Below, one piece after another: positions 1-7,527 of a DNA stretch of 10,553 nucleotides. This DNA is from a bacterium. Lineage in GTDB: Bacteria > Pseudomonadota > Alphaproteobacteria > Rhizobiales > Xanthobacteraceae. The DNA is taken from NCBI GenBank assembly GCA_029946075.1, contig JAQSDT010000782.1, positions 1 to 10,553 of the forward strand. The letters are read 5' to 3'. Made by a program: the position numbers and the translations under genes. The notes under the pieces were generated by a model. It ran no database searches. It saw nothing but the letters and a program-made list of their open reading frames with translations, and was not told where the DNA came from. The stretch's first letter is position 1. The number at the start of each line of letters is the position of its first letter.

Positions 1-66
1 AGCGACGAAGCAATCCATCCTTCCGCGCGGAGACAATGGATTGCTTCGCTTCGCTCGCAATGACGG
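1..66. repeat. Dispersed palindromic intergenic repeat (family A)
   Basis: Perfect 13-bp inverted arms lie at 6-18 (CGAAGCAATCCAT) and 36-48 (ATGGATTGCTTCG). They are extended by AGCGA at 1-5 and TCGCT at 51-55 after a 2-nt bulge. Between the arms sits a second, self-complementary stem, TCCGCGCGGA, at 22-31, so the RNA could fold as one long hairpin. The right flank, ending TCGCAATGACGG, matches from memory a very common intergenic palindrome of Bradyrhizobium-type genomes. The element may begin before the window edge. It lies directly upstream of the glutathione S-transferase gene. Its role, such as transcript end or stability, is not shown by the sequence. Confidence 0.75.
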
Positions 67-107
67 AAGACTCAGTTCGACGGCATTCAGCTCAGAGGCT
101 AATGAAA

Positions 108-722
108 ATGAAACTCACCTTCTCTCCCGCCTCGCCGTTCGCCCGGAAAGTGCGCATCGCCGCGATCGAGACCGGGCTGATCGACAAGATCGAGCTCACG
201 CCGGCGGCGGTCGCGCCGGCGCAGCCGAACGAGGAATACTCCAAGATCACGCCGCTGAAGAAGCTGCCGGTGCTGATCCTCGACAATGGCGAGGTGCTGC
301 TCGATTCCTACGTGATCGTTGAATATCTCGACGAACTCGCCGGCGGCGGCAAGCTGATCCCGACCTCCGGCGCGGAGCGCTGGCGGGTCAAGAGCGACCA
401 TTCGCTGACGCAGGGCATGCTCGATTCCATGCTGCTGTGCCGCTACGAGGGCATGGTGCGGCCGGAGCCGCTGCGCTGGAAGGGCTGGTCGGACGATCAC
501 TGGAACCGCGCCTGGGCCGGCATGGCCCGGTTCGAGAGCAAGCCCGAGGTGCTGGCGGCGCCGTTCAACATCGCGCAGATCGGCCTCGTCTGCGTGCTCG
601 GCTATGCGGACTTCCGCTTCGCCGATTGCGGCTGGCGGAAGGCGTTTCCGAAGCTCGATGCGTTCTATCAGAAGATGATGGAGCGGCCGTCGGTGAAGGT
701 TTCGGTCCCGCCGCCGGCGTAA
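108..722 (+). CDS. Glutathione S-transferase family protein
   Basis: A 204-residue cytosolic GST-type protein, the normal length for the family, expected to bind glutathione and conjugate or reduce an electrophilic substrate. The N-terminal thioredoxin-like half (about 1-80) opens with SPASPFARKVR, where Ser6 or Ser9 is the likely thiol-activating residue. It then has the cis-proline in KKLPVL (Pro54) and the gamma-glutamyl-binding Asp66-Ser67 followed by the IVEYLDE helix. The rest is the helical C-terminal domain. I chose ATG 108 because AGAGG at 94-98 is 9 nt away and the family begins MKLT. ATG 102 (MKMKLT) is possible. An in-frame ATG at 36 lies inside the palindromic repeat and is unlikely. 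The gene is first of four collinear genes, with a 21-nt gap to the next. The substrate is unknown. Confidence 0.9.
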   Translation: MKLTFSPASPFARKVRIAAIETGLIDKIELTPAAVAPAQPNEEYSKITPLKKLPVLILDNGEVLLDSYVIVEYLDELAGGGKLIPTSGAERWRVKSDHSLTQGMLDSMLLCRYEGMVRPEPLRWKGWSDDHWNRAWAGMARFESKPEVLAAPFNIAQIGLVCVLGYADFRFADCGWRKAFPKLDAFYQKMMERPSVKVSVPPPA

Positions 723-743
723 CCACGAACAGGAGACGGCGGC

Positions 744-1907
744 ATGCGCGGGGTTGGCAATAAACTGCGGCACCTCGGCTACGCTGCCGCCGTTGTCCTT
801 GCGGCGTTTTCCACACCCGTACTGGCTCAGGCCAACCCGCCCTGCGGCGTGCCAGCCGCGATCGGTGACGGCTGGCTGGTCGATACGCCCGATGCCGTCG
901 GCCTCGATGCGAGCAGGCTGTGCCGCATCGCCGCTCGCCTGAAGGAAACCGAGGCCAATGTTCACGGCGTGGTCGTCGTGCGCCACGGCCGATTGGTGTT
1001 CGAGCAGTACTTCCCGGGTTATGACAGGCCGTGGGGACAGGGCGACGGACAACGCGAATTCGACGCCACCTCCAAACACGACATGCGGTCGGTCTCGAAG
1101 AGCGCGATCTCGCTCCTTGTCGGCATTGCGATCGATCGCAAGCTGATCTCCGGCACCGACGAGCCGGTCGTCAAATTCTTCCCGGATTACGCAGCGGTGA
1201 AATCGCCCGGTTGGGATCAAGTCACGCTGCGTCATCTCCTCACCATGTCCTCGGGCATGAAGTGGGATGAGAACCGCCCGTGGACGGATCCCAAGAACGA
1301 CGAACCATATCTGGGCAACGAAGCCGATCCTGTCCGCTATGTCCTGTCAAAGCCGATCACGGCACCGCCGGACACGGTATGGGCCTACAATGGCGGCGGA
1401 ACGGACTTGCTCGGCAACATCATCGAGCGCGTATCCGGCAAGCCGCTTGATGTGTTCGCGCGCGAGTCGCTGTTCGCGCCATTAGGCATTACGGACTGGG
1501 AATGGCTGAAATACCGCAACGAGAAGATTGCACCTGCCGCGGCCCTCCGGCTGCGTCCCCGCGATGCCGCCAAGCTAGGTCAACTCGTGCTCAACAAGGG
1601 CGACTGGAATGGACGCCAGATCGTCTCGGCAAAGTGGATCGAACAATCCACCACCCCGCGCTTTCAGGCGCTCGGCTATTTCGGCGGCCTGTTCTTCTAT
1701 GGTCAGCAGTGGTGGATGGGCCGAACGCTGTCAGGCGACAAGGAAGTAAAGTGGATCGCCGCCATCGGCCTTGGCGGACAGCGCATCTTCATCGTCCCGG
1801 AGCTCGATCTCGTGGTGATAACCACACAGGGGCTTTATGGCAGCGGCCGGCAAGGTCAGGCTGGCCTCGACATTCTCGCCAACTTCATCATTCCCTATAC
1901 CCGGTAA
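744..1907 (+). CDS. Exported serine hydrolase, class C beta-lactamase family
   Basis: A 387-residue protein of the beta-lactamase-related serine hydrolase family (PF00144, COG1680), which includes AmpC enzymes, esterases and 6-aminohexanoate-dimer hydrolases. Residues 1-28 form a signal peptide: basic start, hydrophobic core AAAVVLAAF, and likely cleavage after VLA, so the enzyme should act in the periplasm. The SxxK motif is Ser116-Val-Ser-Lys119, with Ser116 the predicted nucleophile. The second motif is Tyr215-Asn216-Gly217, a variant of the usual YxN. A Gly-Leu-Gly-Gly stretch followed by QRIFIVPELDLVVI near the C-terminus occupies the place of the KTG strand. AGGAG at 731-735 lies 8 nt before ATG 744. 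It lies 21 nt after the GST and 31 nt before the next gene. True beta-lactamase activity is unlikely; an ester, amide or small-peptide substrate is more plausible. Confidence 0.88.
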   Translation: MRGVGNKLRHLGYAAAVVLAAFSTPVLAQANPPCGVPAAIGDGWLVDTPDAVGLDASRLCRIAARLKETEANVHGVVVVRHGRLVFEQYFPGYDRPWGQGDGQREFDATSKHDMRSVSKSAISLLVGIAIDRKLISGTDEPVVKFFPDYAAVKSPGWDQVTLRHLLTMSSGMKWDENRPWTDPKNDEPYLGNEADPVRYVLSKPITAPPDTVWAYNGGGTDLLGNIIERVSGKPLDVFARESLFAPLGITDWEWLKYRNEKIAPAAALRLRPRDAAKLGQLVLNKGDWNGRQIVSAKWIEQSTTPRFQALGYFGGLFFYGQQWWMGRTLSGDKEVKWIAAIGLGGQRIFIVPELDLVVITTQGLYGSGRQGQAGLDILANFIIPYTR

Positions 1908-1938
1908 AAACTGCGCGCCAAACCAGCCAGGAAGAACA

Positions 1939-2808
1939 ATGAGCCTGAAATTCACCGTCGGCGACCTCACCATCCACCGCATCATCGAACAGGAAACCAC
2001 CTTCCTCCCGGCCCTCGAAATGCTGCCCGGACTGACGCCGGAGCTATTGGCCGAAAACCGCGGCTGGATGCAAAAGGCCGGCGCGCTCGACGACAAGGAC
2101 ACGCTGATCCTCTGCTTCCAGTCCTACGTCGTGCAGACCCCCCACCACACCATCCTGATCGACAGCTGCATCGGCAACGACAAGCCGCGGCCGCTGCGCC
2201 CGAAATGGAACATGAAGACCGACGACACCTATCTGCGCGGACTGGCCGCAGCGGGTTTCCCGGTCGGCGATATCGACTACGTCATGTGCACGCATCTGCA
2301 TGTCGACCATGTCGGCTGGAACACGCGGATGGAGAACGGCCGCTGGGTGCCGACCTTCCCCAAGGCGCGTCATATTTTCGGCAAGACCGAGTTCGACTAC
2401 TGGACCGAGACCAACGCCAAGGCACCGGTGCCGCCCTTCATCGACAGCGTGCTACCCGTCGTCGACGCCGGGCTGGCCGACGTCGTCGGCAATGAGTACC
2501 AGATCGGCGATCATGCGCGCCTGCTCTCGACGCCCGGCCATACGCCGGGTCATGTCGCCTTTGCCTTCGGCCGCGGGAAGGATAACGCGGTATTTTCCGG
2601 CGACCTGATGCATTCGCCGCTGCAGACGCGTTATCCGGAACTGTCGGCGAAGTTCGACGTCGACCAGGCCGCGGCGGCGGCGACGCGCCGCAGTTTCCTG
2701 GCACGCTATTGCGACACCGAAACGCTGTGCTGCACCGCGCATTTCCCCTCGCCCTCGGTCGGAAAGATCAAGCGCGCCGGCAACGGCTTCTCCTGCGAGG
2801 CGGTATGA
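1939..2808 (+). CDS. Metallo-beta-lactamase-fold hydrolase
   Basis: A 289-residue metallo-beta-lactamase-fold enzyme with a complete dinuclear metal site: His119-Leu-His121-Val-Asp123-His124, His201 (in TPGHTPGH), Asp222 (in FSGDLMH) and His268 (in CCTAHFP). Members of this group, which includes the AHL lactonases AttM and AiiA, cleave lactones, esters or thioesters in the cytoplasm. No signal peptide is visible. The start is ATG 1939 with AGGA 6 nt upstream. The frame is open back to 1837, but the extra 34 residues overlap the previous gene and look unrelated. It follows the serine hydrolase by 31 nt, and its stop overlaps the next start (ATGA at 2805-2808), which suggests translational coupling with the enoyl-CoA hydratase. 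The substrate cannot be read from sequence; quorum-quenching lactonase is one option among several. Confidence 0.9.
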   Translation: MSLKFTVGDLTIHRIIEQETTFLPALEMLPGLTPELLAENRGWMQKAGALDDKDTLILCFQSYVVQTPHHTILIDSCIGNDKPRPLRPKWNMKTDDTYLRGLAAAGFPVGDIDYVMCTHLHVDHVGWNTRMENGRWVPTFPKARHIFGKTEFDYWTETNAKAPVPPFIDSVLPVVDAGLADVVGNEYQIGDHARLLSTPGHTPGHVAFAFGRGKDNAVFSGDLMHSPLQTRYPELSAKFDVDQAAAAATRRSFLARYCDTETLCCTAHFPSPSVGKIKRAGNGFSCEAV

Positions 2809-3602
2809 GCGCGGCAGCTTTCGAAACGCTCGAGCTCGAAGACGCCGGCGATCATGTCAGGGTCGTCAGGCTCAACCGTCCGGACGCCTCCAACGCGCTC
2901 AACACCCAGATGGGCCGCGACCTCATTCAATGCTTCGAGGACGTCGCGCTCGACCCGAAGAACCTGCGCTGTATCATCCTGACCGGCGCAGGCGAGAAGG
3001 CGTTCTGCGCCGGCGGCGACCTCAAGGAGCGCCGCGGCATGACGGACGAGGCGTGGATGCGTCAGCATGTCATCTTCGAACGGATGACGCGGGCGCTGAT
3101 CGATTGCCCGGTCCCGATCATCGGCGCCGTCAACGGCGCGGCCTATGGCGGCGGTTGCGAGATCGCGGGCGCCTGCGATTTCCTCTATGCCGCCGACAGT
3201 GCGCGCTTCGCGCTGACGGAAGTGACGCTCGGTATCATGCCGGGCAGCGGCGGCACCCAGACGCTGCCGCGCGCCGTCGGCGAACGGCGCGCCAAGGAAC
3301 TGATCCTGACCGGCAAGCCGTTCACCTCGAGGGAGGCCCATGAATGGGGTTTCGTGAACGAGGTGTTTCCGCTCGGCGAATTGATGCCGGCGGCGCTGGC
3401 AACGGCCGCGCGCATCGCCCGCAACGCACCGATCTCGGTACGACAGGCCAAGCTCTCCGTCCATCGCGGCCTGCAACTGTCGCTGCGGGACGGCCTCGCG
3501 CTGGAGATCGAGGCCTATAACCGCATGGTGCCGACTGAGGATCGCCGCGAAGGCGTGCTGGCCTTCAACGAGAAGAGGCCGCCTGATTTCAAGGGGCGGT
3601 GA
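2805..3602 (+). CDS. Enoyl-CoA hydratase/isomerase (crotonase) family protein
   Basis: A 265-residue crotonase-superfamily protein of normal length, expected to add water across the double bond of an enoyl-CoA in the cytoplasm. The oxyanion-hole segments are CAGGDLKERR and GAAYGGGCEIAGACDF. Both glutamates used by true hydratases are present: Glu119 in GGGCE and Glu139 in LTEVTLG, 20 residues apart as in the rat mitochondrial enzyme. The PGSGGTQTLPR segment follows. This supports hydratase chemistry over an inactive or isomerase-only relative; methylglutaconyl-CoA-type hydratases are also similar. ATG 2805 overlaps the upstream stop by 4 nt, with GAGG at 2797-2800 inside the previous gene. 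The frame is open back to 2709, but that would lie within the metallo-hydrolase gene. It is last of the four-gene run and ends 3 nt from the convergent alkyltransferase gene. Confidence 0.92.
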   Translation: MSAAAFETLELEDAGDHVRVVRLNRPDASNALNTQMGRDLIQCFEDVALDPKNLRCIILTGAGEKAFCAGGDLKERRGMTDEAWMRQHVIFERMTRALIDCPVPIIGAVNGAAYGGGCEIAGACDFLYAADSARFALTEVTLGIMPGSGGTQTLPRAVGERRAKELILTGKPFTSREAHEWGFVNEVFPLGELMPAALATAARIARNAPISVRQAKLSVHRGLQLSLRDGLALEIEAYNRMVPTEDRREGVLAFNEKRPPDFKGR

Positions 3603-3605
3603 AGC

Positions 3606-4160
3606 TCAATCGAACAGGCTCGGCGTGTGGTTCACGACCGCGCCTTCGATCGCCAGCATCTTGAGCTTGGTCACCACACCGCCATTGGCGGAGAAGCCGC
3701 CGGGCTTGTTGCCCGCCGCCAGCACGCGGTGGCACGGCACCACGATCGGGCACGGGTTGCGGCCGAGCGCCTGGCCGACATCGCGGGACAGTTCGACGCC
3801 GCCGAGCTTCTTGGCGATATCGCCATAGGTCATGGTCTTGCCGGGCGGAATCTTGCGCGCGATGTCGTAGACGCCGCGGTTGAATTCCGGCACGCCGTCG
3901 AGATCGAGCACGATGTCGGCGAGATCGTTCGGCTTGCCTTCCAGCAGCTCGATCATCGCATCGATCGCGGCCTGCACTACCGGTGTCGGCGACGACTCGA
4001 CGAGATCGTCGTGGCGCTGCTCGAGACGGGTACGGGTCTTCTTCTCGTCACCCATCGGCAATTGCACCGAGGTAATGCCCCGCGCGCCCCAGACGATGCC
4101 GCAGCGCCCGATCGGGGTGTCGAATATCGCAAAATGGTGCCCGGTCATGGCTGGCTCCAT
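3606..4160 (-). CDS. ogt: Methylated-DNA--protein-cysteine S-methyltransferase (Ogt type)
   Basis: A 184-residue DNA repair protein that transfers the alkyl group from O6-alkylguanine or O4-alkylthymine onto its own cysteine and is consumed in doing so. The active-site PCHRV motif places the acceptor at Cys143, followed by His144. Other family positions are present: Tyr112 in TYGDIA, the arginine finger Arg126 in SRDVGQALGRNP, Asn135, and Glu172 in LAIEGA. The N-terminal domain (about 8-90) is degenerate, as usual. There is no Ada-type regulatory domain, so it is a stand-alone enzyme. ATG at 4160 has AGGAG only 3 nt upstream; ATG at 4148 is an equally credible start, with GGAG 6 nt before it. 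It is 121 nt downstream of the VOC gene on the same strand and converges with the enoyl-CoA hydratase. Confidence 0.93.
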   Translation of the reverse strand: MEPAMTGHHFAIFDTPIGRCGIVWGARGITSVQLPMGDEKKTRTRLEQRHDDLVESSPTPVVQAAIDAMIELLEGKPNDLADIVLDLDGVPEFNRGVYDIARKIPPGKTMTYGDIAKKLGGVELSRDVGQALGRNPCPIVVPCHRVLAAGNKPGGFSANGGVVTKLKMLAIEGAVVNHTPSLFD

Positions 4161-4281
4161 GTGCTCCTGTTCGATGCCACCAGTCTCTTCACGGGAGCAA
4201 ATCTAGGCTTGGAGATTATTGCTATCCACCCGAAATCCGGAGGAACCGGCCGGCATCCCCCGCGAAAATATCCTCCTCACA

Positions 4282-4719
4282 TCAGCCGGCAAAGGCCTTT
4301 TCGAGGTCGGCGATGACGATCTTCTGCATCTTCATCATCGCCTGCATGGCGCGATTGGCCCTGGTGCGATCGGGATCTCCGAGATACCGGCCGAGCGCCG
4401 TCGGAATCACCTGCCAGGACAGGCCGAACTTGTCCTTCAGCCATCCGCACTGCGATTCCTCGCCGCCGTCAGCGGTGAGCTTGTCCCAGAAGTAATCGAC
4501 CTCTTGCTGGGTTTCGACACTGATGAAGAACGAAACCGCCTCATTGAACCTGTATTTCGGACCGCCATTGAGCGCGCTGAACTTCTGCCCCTCCAGTTCG
4601 AAGCTCGCCATGAAGTCGTTGACCATCTCGACCTTGGCGTTGGGGAACACCGATTTGTAGAACGCGACGGCCTGCGGAACATTGTTGTCGAACCAGAGAA
4701 ACGGCGTGATCGAGGTCAT
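4282..4719 (-). CDS. VOC family protein, PhnB-like
   Basis: A 145-residue protein of the vicinal-oxygen-chelate superfamily, in the PhnB-like group often labelled 3-demethylubiquinone methyltransferase-like (PF06983). Characteristic segments are ITPFLWFDNNVPQAVAFYKSVFPNA at the N-terminus, the central Phe-Phe-Ile-Ser-Val strand, and CGWLKDKFGLSWQVIP, after which comes a helix-rich tail typical of the group. The methyltransferase label is historical, and the true role is unknown for most members. The start codon has AAGGA about 7 nt upstream on the minus strand. It is divergent from the alpha/beta hydrolase across a 153-nt gap that must hold its promoter; no convincing -35/-10 pair was found there. 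It may be co-transcribed with the alkyltransferase downstream. Confidence 0.9.
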   Translation of the reverse strand: MTSITPFLWFDNNVPQAVAFYKSVFPNAKVEMVNDFMASFELEGQKFSALNGGPKYRFNEAVSFFISVETQQEVDYFWDKLTADGGEESQCGWLKDKFGLSWQVIPTALGRYLGDPDRTRANRAMQAMMKMQKIVIADLEKAFAG

Positions 4720-4872
4720 GAAGCAATCCTTGCAAGGGTGACGACGACCATCCGGGCGGCGTCGGGTACAGCGTACTCTACCCCAGGAAATCAGATCTTG
4801 CCCAATGGTCAGCGGGCGCTATTGATGGAATGATCGTTTCATACCCTCGCCGATCACCCCACGAGCGCCAGC

Positions 4873-5694
4873 ATGCAGACCCTTCACGTCAACGGCTACG
4901 ACATGGCCTATCTCGACATCGGCCAAGGCGCTGATGGCGCGCCGCCGCTGGTGTGCGTGCACGGTTCGCTGTGCGATTTCCGGATCTGGTCGTCGGTGCT
5001 GGGGCCGCTGACGCGCAGGCATCGCGTGATCGCGGTATCGCTGCGGCATTTCTTTCCCAACCATTGGGACGGCGTCGGGGATACCTATTCGATCGCGCAG
5101 CATGTCGACGACGTCATCGCCTTCATCGAGAAGCTCGCGGCCGGGCCGGTCGACCTGATGGGCCATTCCCGCGGCGGGCATATCTGCTTTCGCGTCGCGC
5201 AGCGCCGGCCCGATCTGTTACGCAAGCTGATCCTCGCCGAACCCGGCGGCGAACTCGACGGCAGCCTCGACCCCGCCTGGAAGCCCGGCCCCTCGCCGCT
5301 GGCGGCCCGGATCGCGGCGTCCGCGGAGGTGATCGCCACCGGCGACATCGACGGCGGCCTGCAGATCTTCATGGATGCGCTGGAAGGCCCCGGCGCCTGG
5401 AAACGGCTGCCGGCGACGCCAAAGCAATTGCTGCGCGACAATGCCACCACGCTGATCGGCCAGACCCGCGACCAGCGCCCGCCGTTCTCGAAGGCGGATG
5501 CCGAAGCGATCAGGACGCCGACGCTGTTCATCGGCGGCGCCAACACCAAGGGCACGCTGCCGCTGGTGCTGCATGCGCTGGCGGCCAACGTGGAGGGATC
5601 GCGCACCGAGATGATCCCGGGCACCACGCATCCGATGTTCGAGCAGGCGCCGCAGAAATATTCCGAGATCGTGCTGGGCTACCTCGCCGGGTAA
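4873..5694 (+). CDS. Alpha/beta-fold hydrolase
   Basis: A 273-residue alpha/beta hydrolase without signal peptide, likely a cytoplasmic esterase, lactonase or related enzyme. The oxyanion-hole motif is VHGSLCD (His30-Gly31). The nucleophile elbow is Gly97-His98-Ser99-Arg100-Gly101-Gly102, so Ser99 is the nucleophile. His253 in GTTHPMF is the general base. The usual acid after strand 7 is not obvious: that place reads FIGGANTKG. Glu123 in LILAEPGG, after strand 6, could serve instead, as in some haloalkane dehalogenases (inference). There is no strong Shine-Dalgarno before ATG 4873, but the frame is closed at 4831-4833, so the start cannot lie much further upstream. It converges with the adenylate cyclase gene, 9 nt apart. 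The substrate is unknown. Confidence 0.88.
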   Translation: MQTLHVNGYDMAYLDIGQGADGAPPLVCVHGSLCDFRIWSSVLGPLTRRHRVIAVSLRHFFPNHWDGVGDTYSIAQHVDDVIAFIEKLAAGPVDLMGHSRGGHICFRVAQRRPDLLRKLILAEPGGELDGSLDPAWKPGPSPLAARIAASAEVIATGDIDGGLQIFMDALEGPGAWKRLPATPKQLLRDNATTLIGQTRDQRPPFSKADAEAIRTPTLFIGGANTKGTLPLVLHALAANVEGSRTEMIPGTTHPMFEQAPQKYSEIVLGYLAG

Positions 5695-5703
5695 TCGCGC
5701 CCG

Positions 5704-7464
5704 TTACTTCTGATCGAGCCGCCATGCGCCGTCCCAATCGGCAGGCGGCGGATTGGCCTGGAAGCTCTCCACGCGCCTCGCCAGTTCCATCGACGGGCCA
5801 TCGCCAGGAACGGCGTCGAGCGCCGACTGAAAGGCACGGCACGCATCGTCCCAGCGGCGCGCTCGATAGGCTTCAAGTCCTTCGGCGTAGTGCTTTCGCA
5901 ACGCCAGGTGCCTTTCGCCGAGCTCGCCCTTGCGGCCCATGATCTCGAACACCGCATCCGCCTGGCGCTGACCGGCGACCGCCAGCCGGTCGATCTCGCG
6001 CGATTCGATCGCATCGCCCGCCGCTGCGATCGCCGGCCCCGATGCCAGCGCGTGGCTGCCATAGATCTTGTTGGCGTTCTCCAGCCGCGAGGCCAGATTC
6101 ACCGCATCGCCCATCACGGTGTAGCTCATCATGAATTCGGAGCCAATGCTGCCGACCAGCACCTCGCCGGTCGCCACCCCGATGCGGATATCGCAGTCGC
6201 TCGGCACCGCGCGCACGCCGAGCAATTCCGGCAATTCGGTGCGCAGCGTCGTCCCGCGATCGGCCATCTCGACGGCGGCAAGGCACGCCAGCCGCGCCTG
6301 CTCGCCGTGCCCGGTAAAGGGAGGGCCCCAATAGGCCATGATGGCGTCGCCGATATATTTGTCGATGATGCCGCGATGGCTACGGATCGGCCCGGACATC
6401 GTCGAGAGGTAATGGTTCATCACCTTGACGAGACCCTGCGGCGTCGTGCCTTCACTGAGGCTGGTGAAGCCCTTCATGTCGCAGAACAGCACCGTCATCA
6501 CCCGCCGCTCGCCGTCGGTGGCGGCCGGCGATTGCCGATCGATCAAACCTTCCACGACGCGCGGGTCGACATACCTGCCGAAGGTTTCGCGCAGGCGCTC
6601 CTTGTGGCGCAATTGCTCGACCATGTTGTTGAAGGCGGCGGTGAGCTGGCCGATCTCGTCGCGGGTGGTGACGTCGATCTGGCCGTCGAGACGTCCGGCT
6701 TCCACCGCTCTGGTGCCGTCCAGCAGCCGACGTACCGGGCGGGTGATGCCGGTGCTGATGAAGATCGAGAAGAACAGCCCGAGGATGCCGGCCAGCAGGG
6801 TCAGGATCACCGAGAAGACGATGGCGGTTCGCTGGTCGCGCATCGTCATCAGGGCATCGCTGCGGACCTGCGCCAGCATCTCGGTGCGGATGCCCTCGAT
6901 CCTCTGGTTGATTTCGTCGCGCAGCGTGTCGGTGCGGGCGAGGCTCGCCCTCGCTTCCACAAGATTCCCGGCGTCGAGCAGCGTCAGCAGGCGCTGGTAT
7001 TCCTCGCCGAGATAGCGGCGGATGTCGCTCGTCACGCGCTCGATCCGGTCGTCGATCCGGGCGAGCCGGGCATCGTCGGACGTGGTGGAGGGATCGTCGA
7101 TGATGGCGTTGATCAGCGCGCGCGCCGCCTTCGCTTCCGCATCGATCTCCTCGCCCTTTGCCGCATAGGCCTTGCGCTGTTCCGCGGAGAGGGCGGTGTC
7201 GGGGGGCGACTGCATCCGGCTGATCACGATCCGGCGCAGCGCCAGCGCCTGCTCCAGCGAACGGATGTTCATCCGCGCCAGGTGCCCGTACGCCTCGACA
7301 TACTTGCTGCTGAACTCGTCGAGCTGATGGGCGATCCTGCGCGTCATCACCGTCGACAGCGCCGAGGTGATCGCCATCAGGAAAATCAGCCCGACGGCGA
7401 TGCCGAGGATCCGCTTGCGGATCGTCGGTCGCAGCATCGATTGATGGTCTGACGTGGCGGGCAT
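5704..7464 (-). CDS. Membrane-bound class III adenylate cyclase with HAMP linker
   Basis: A 586-residue sensor cyclase predicted to make cAMP. Order: transmembrane helix about 19-39, a helical periplasmic sensor of about 170 residues, transmembrane helix about 214-236, HAMP linker (about 237-290), a short signalling helix with GRYVDPRVVE, the catalytic domain (about 322-510), and a C-terminal TPR-like tail (about 515-586) ending in DWDGAWRLDQK. The catalytic set is complete: metal-binding Asp329 (CDMKGFT) and Asp373 (DKYIGDAIMAYW), adenine-selecting Lys369 and Asp453 (VMGDAVN), transition-state Asn456 and Arg460. The Lys/Asp pair favours ATP over GTP. Start chosen at ATG 7464; the frame extends to a TTG at 7479, and ATG 7437 is also possible. 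None has a strong ribosome site. It is monocistronic by layout and likely signals an extracytoplasmic stimulus. Confidence 0.92.
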   Translation of the reverse strand: MPATSDHQSMLRPTIRKRILGIAVGLIFLMAITSALSTVMTRRIAHQLDEFSSKYVEAYGHLARMNIRSLEQALALRRIVISRMQSPPDTALSAEQRKAYAAKGEEIDAEAKAARALINAIIDDPSTTSDDARLARIDDRIERVTSDIRRYLGEEYQRLLTLLDAGNLVEARASLARTDTLRDEINQRIEGIRTEMLAQVRSDALMTMRDQRTAIVFSVILTLLAGILGLFFSIFISTGITRPVRRLLDGTRAVEAGRLDGQIDVTTRDEIGQLTAAFNNMVEQLRHKERLRETFGRYVDPRVVEGLIDRQSPAATDGERRVMTVLFCDMKGFTSLSEGTTPQGLVKVMNHYLSTMSGPIRSHRGIIDKYIGDAIMAYWGPPFTGHGEQARLACLAAVEMADRGTTLRTELPELLGVRAVPSDCDIRIGVATGEVLVGSIGSEFMMSYTVMGDAVNLASRLENANKIYGSHALASGPAIAAAGDAIESREIDRLAVAGQRQADAVFEIMGRKGELGERHLALRKHYAEGLEAYRARRWDDACRAFQSALDAVPGDGPSMELARRVESFQANPPPADWDGAWRLDQK

Positions 7465-7500
7465 GATCTCGATACGCAATGACAGCAGCGCAGGCGAGCG

Positions 7501-7527
7501 CCCGGCCGATCCCGGCGACCGGCCGGG
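7501..7527. repeat. GC-rich hairpin in the cyclase leader
   Basis: CCCGGCC at 7501-7507 pairs with GGCCGGG at 7521-7527 around a 13-nt loop. It lies about 40 nt upstream of the adenylate cyclase start and could form in its 5' leader. On the plus strand it is followed by CCCGCTTCTTT, but no plus-strand gene ends nearby, so a terminator role in that direction is doubtful. Function is unknown. Confidence 0.4.

Noticed and set aside
36..107. Longer N-terminus for the GST starting at ATG 36
   Set aside because: The extra residues are encoded by the palindromic repeat, have no ribosome site of note and do not resemble a GST N-terminus.
99..1235. A 378-codon open frame on the minus strand
   Set aside because: Antisense to the GST and the serine hydrolase, spans both genes and the gap between them, and shows no recognisable domain.
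1837..1938. 34-residue N-terminal extension of the metallo-hydrolase
   Set aside because: It overlaps the end of the serine hydrolase gene in another frame, while ATG 1939 has a good AGGA site 6 nt upstream.
3603..3605. Search for a bidirectional terminator between the convergent hydratase and alkyltransferase genes
   Set aside because: The gap is 3 nt and no hairpin with a T-tract is visible at either gene end.
3627..4316. 229-codon plus-strand open frame opposite the alkyltransferase gene
   Set aside because: Complement of the alkyltransferase gene and its upstream gap; the PCHRV active site on the minus strand decides the coding strand.
4766..4776. GTAC-AGC-GTAC dyad in the gap between the VOC gene and the alpha/beta hydrolase
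   Set aside because: Only 4-bp arms; too short to separate from chance, with no promoter pair close enough to support an operator.
5890..7452. A 520-codon open frame on the plus strand
   Set aside because: It lies wholly antisense to the adenylate cyclase, whose catalytic motifs are all intact. Its composition (His, Arg, Gly, Asp rich) is typical of the complement of a GC-rich gene.
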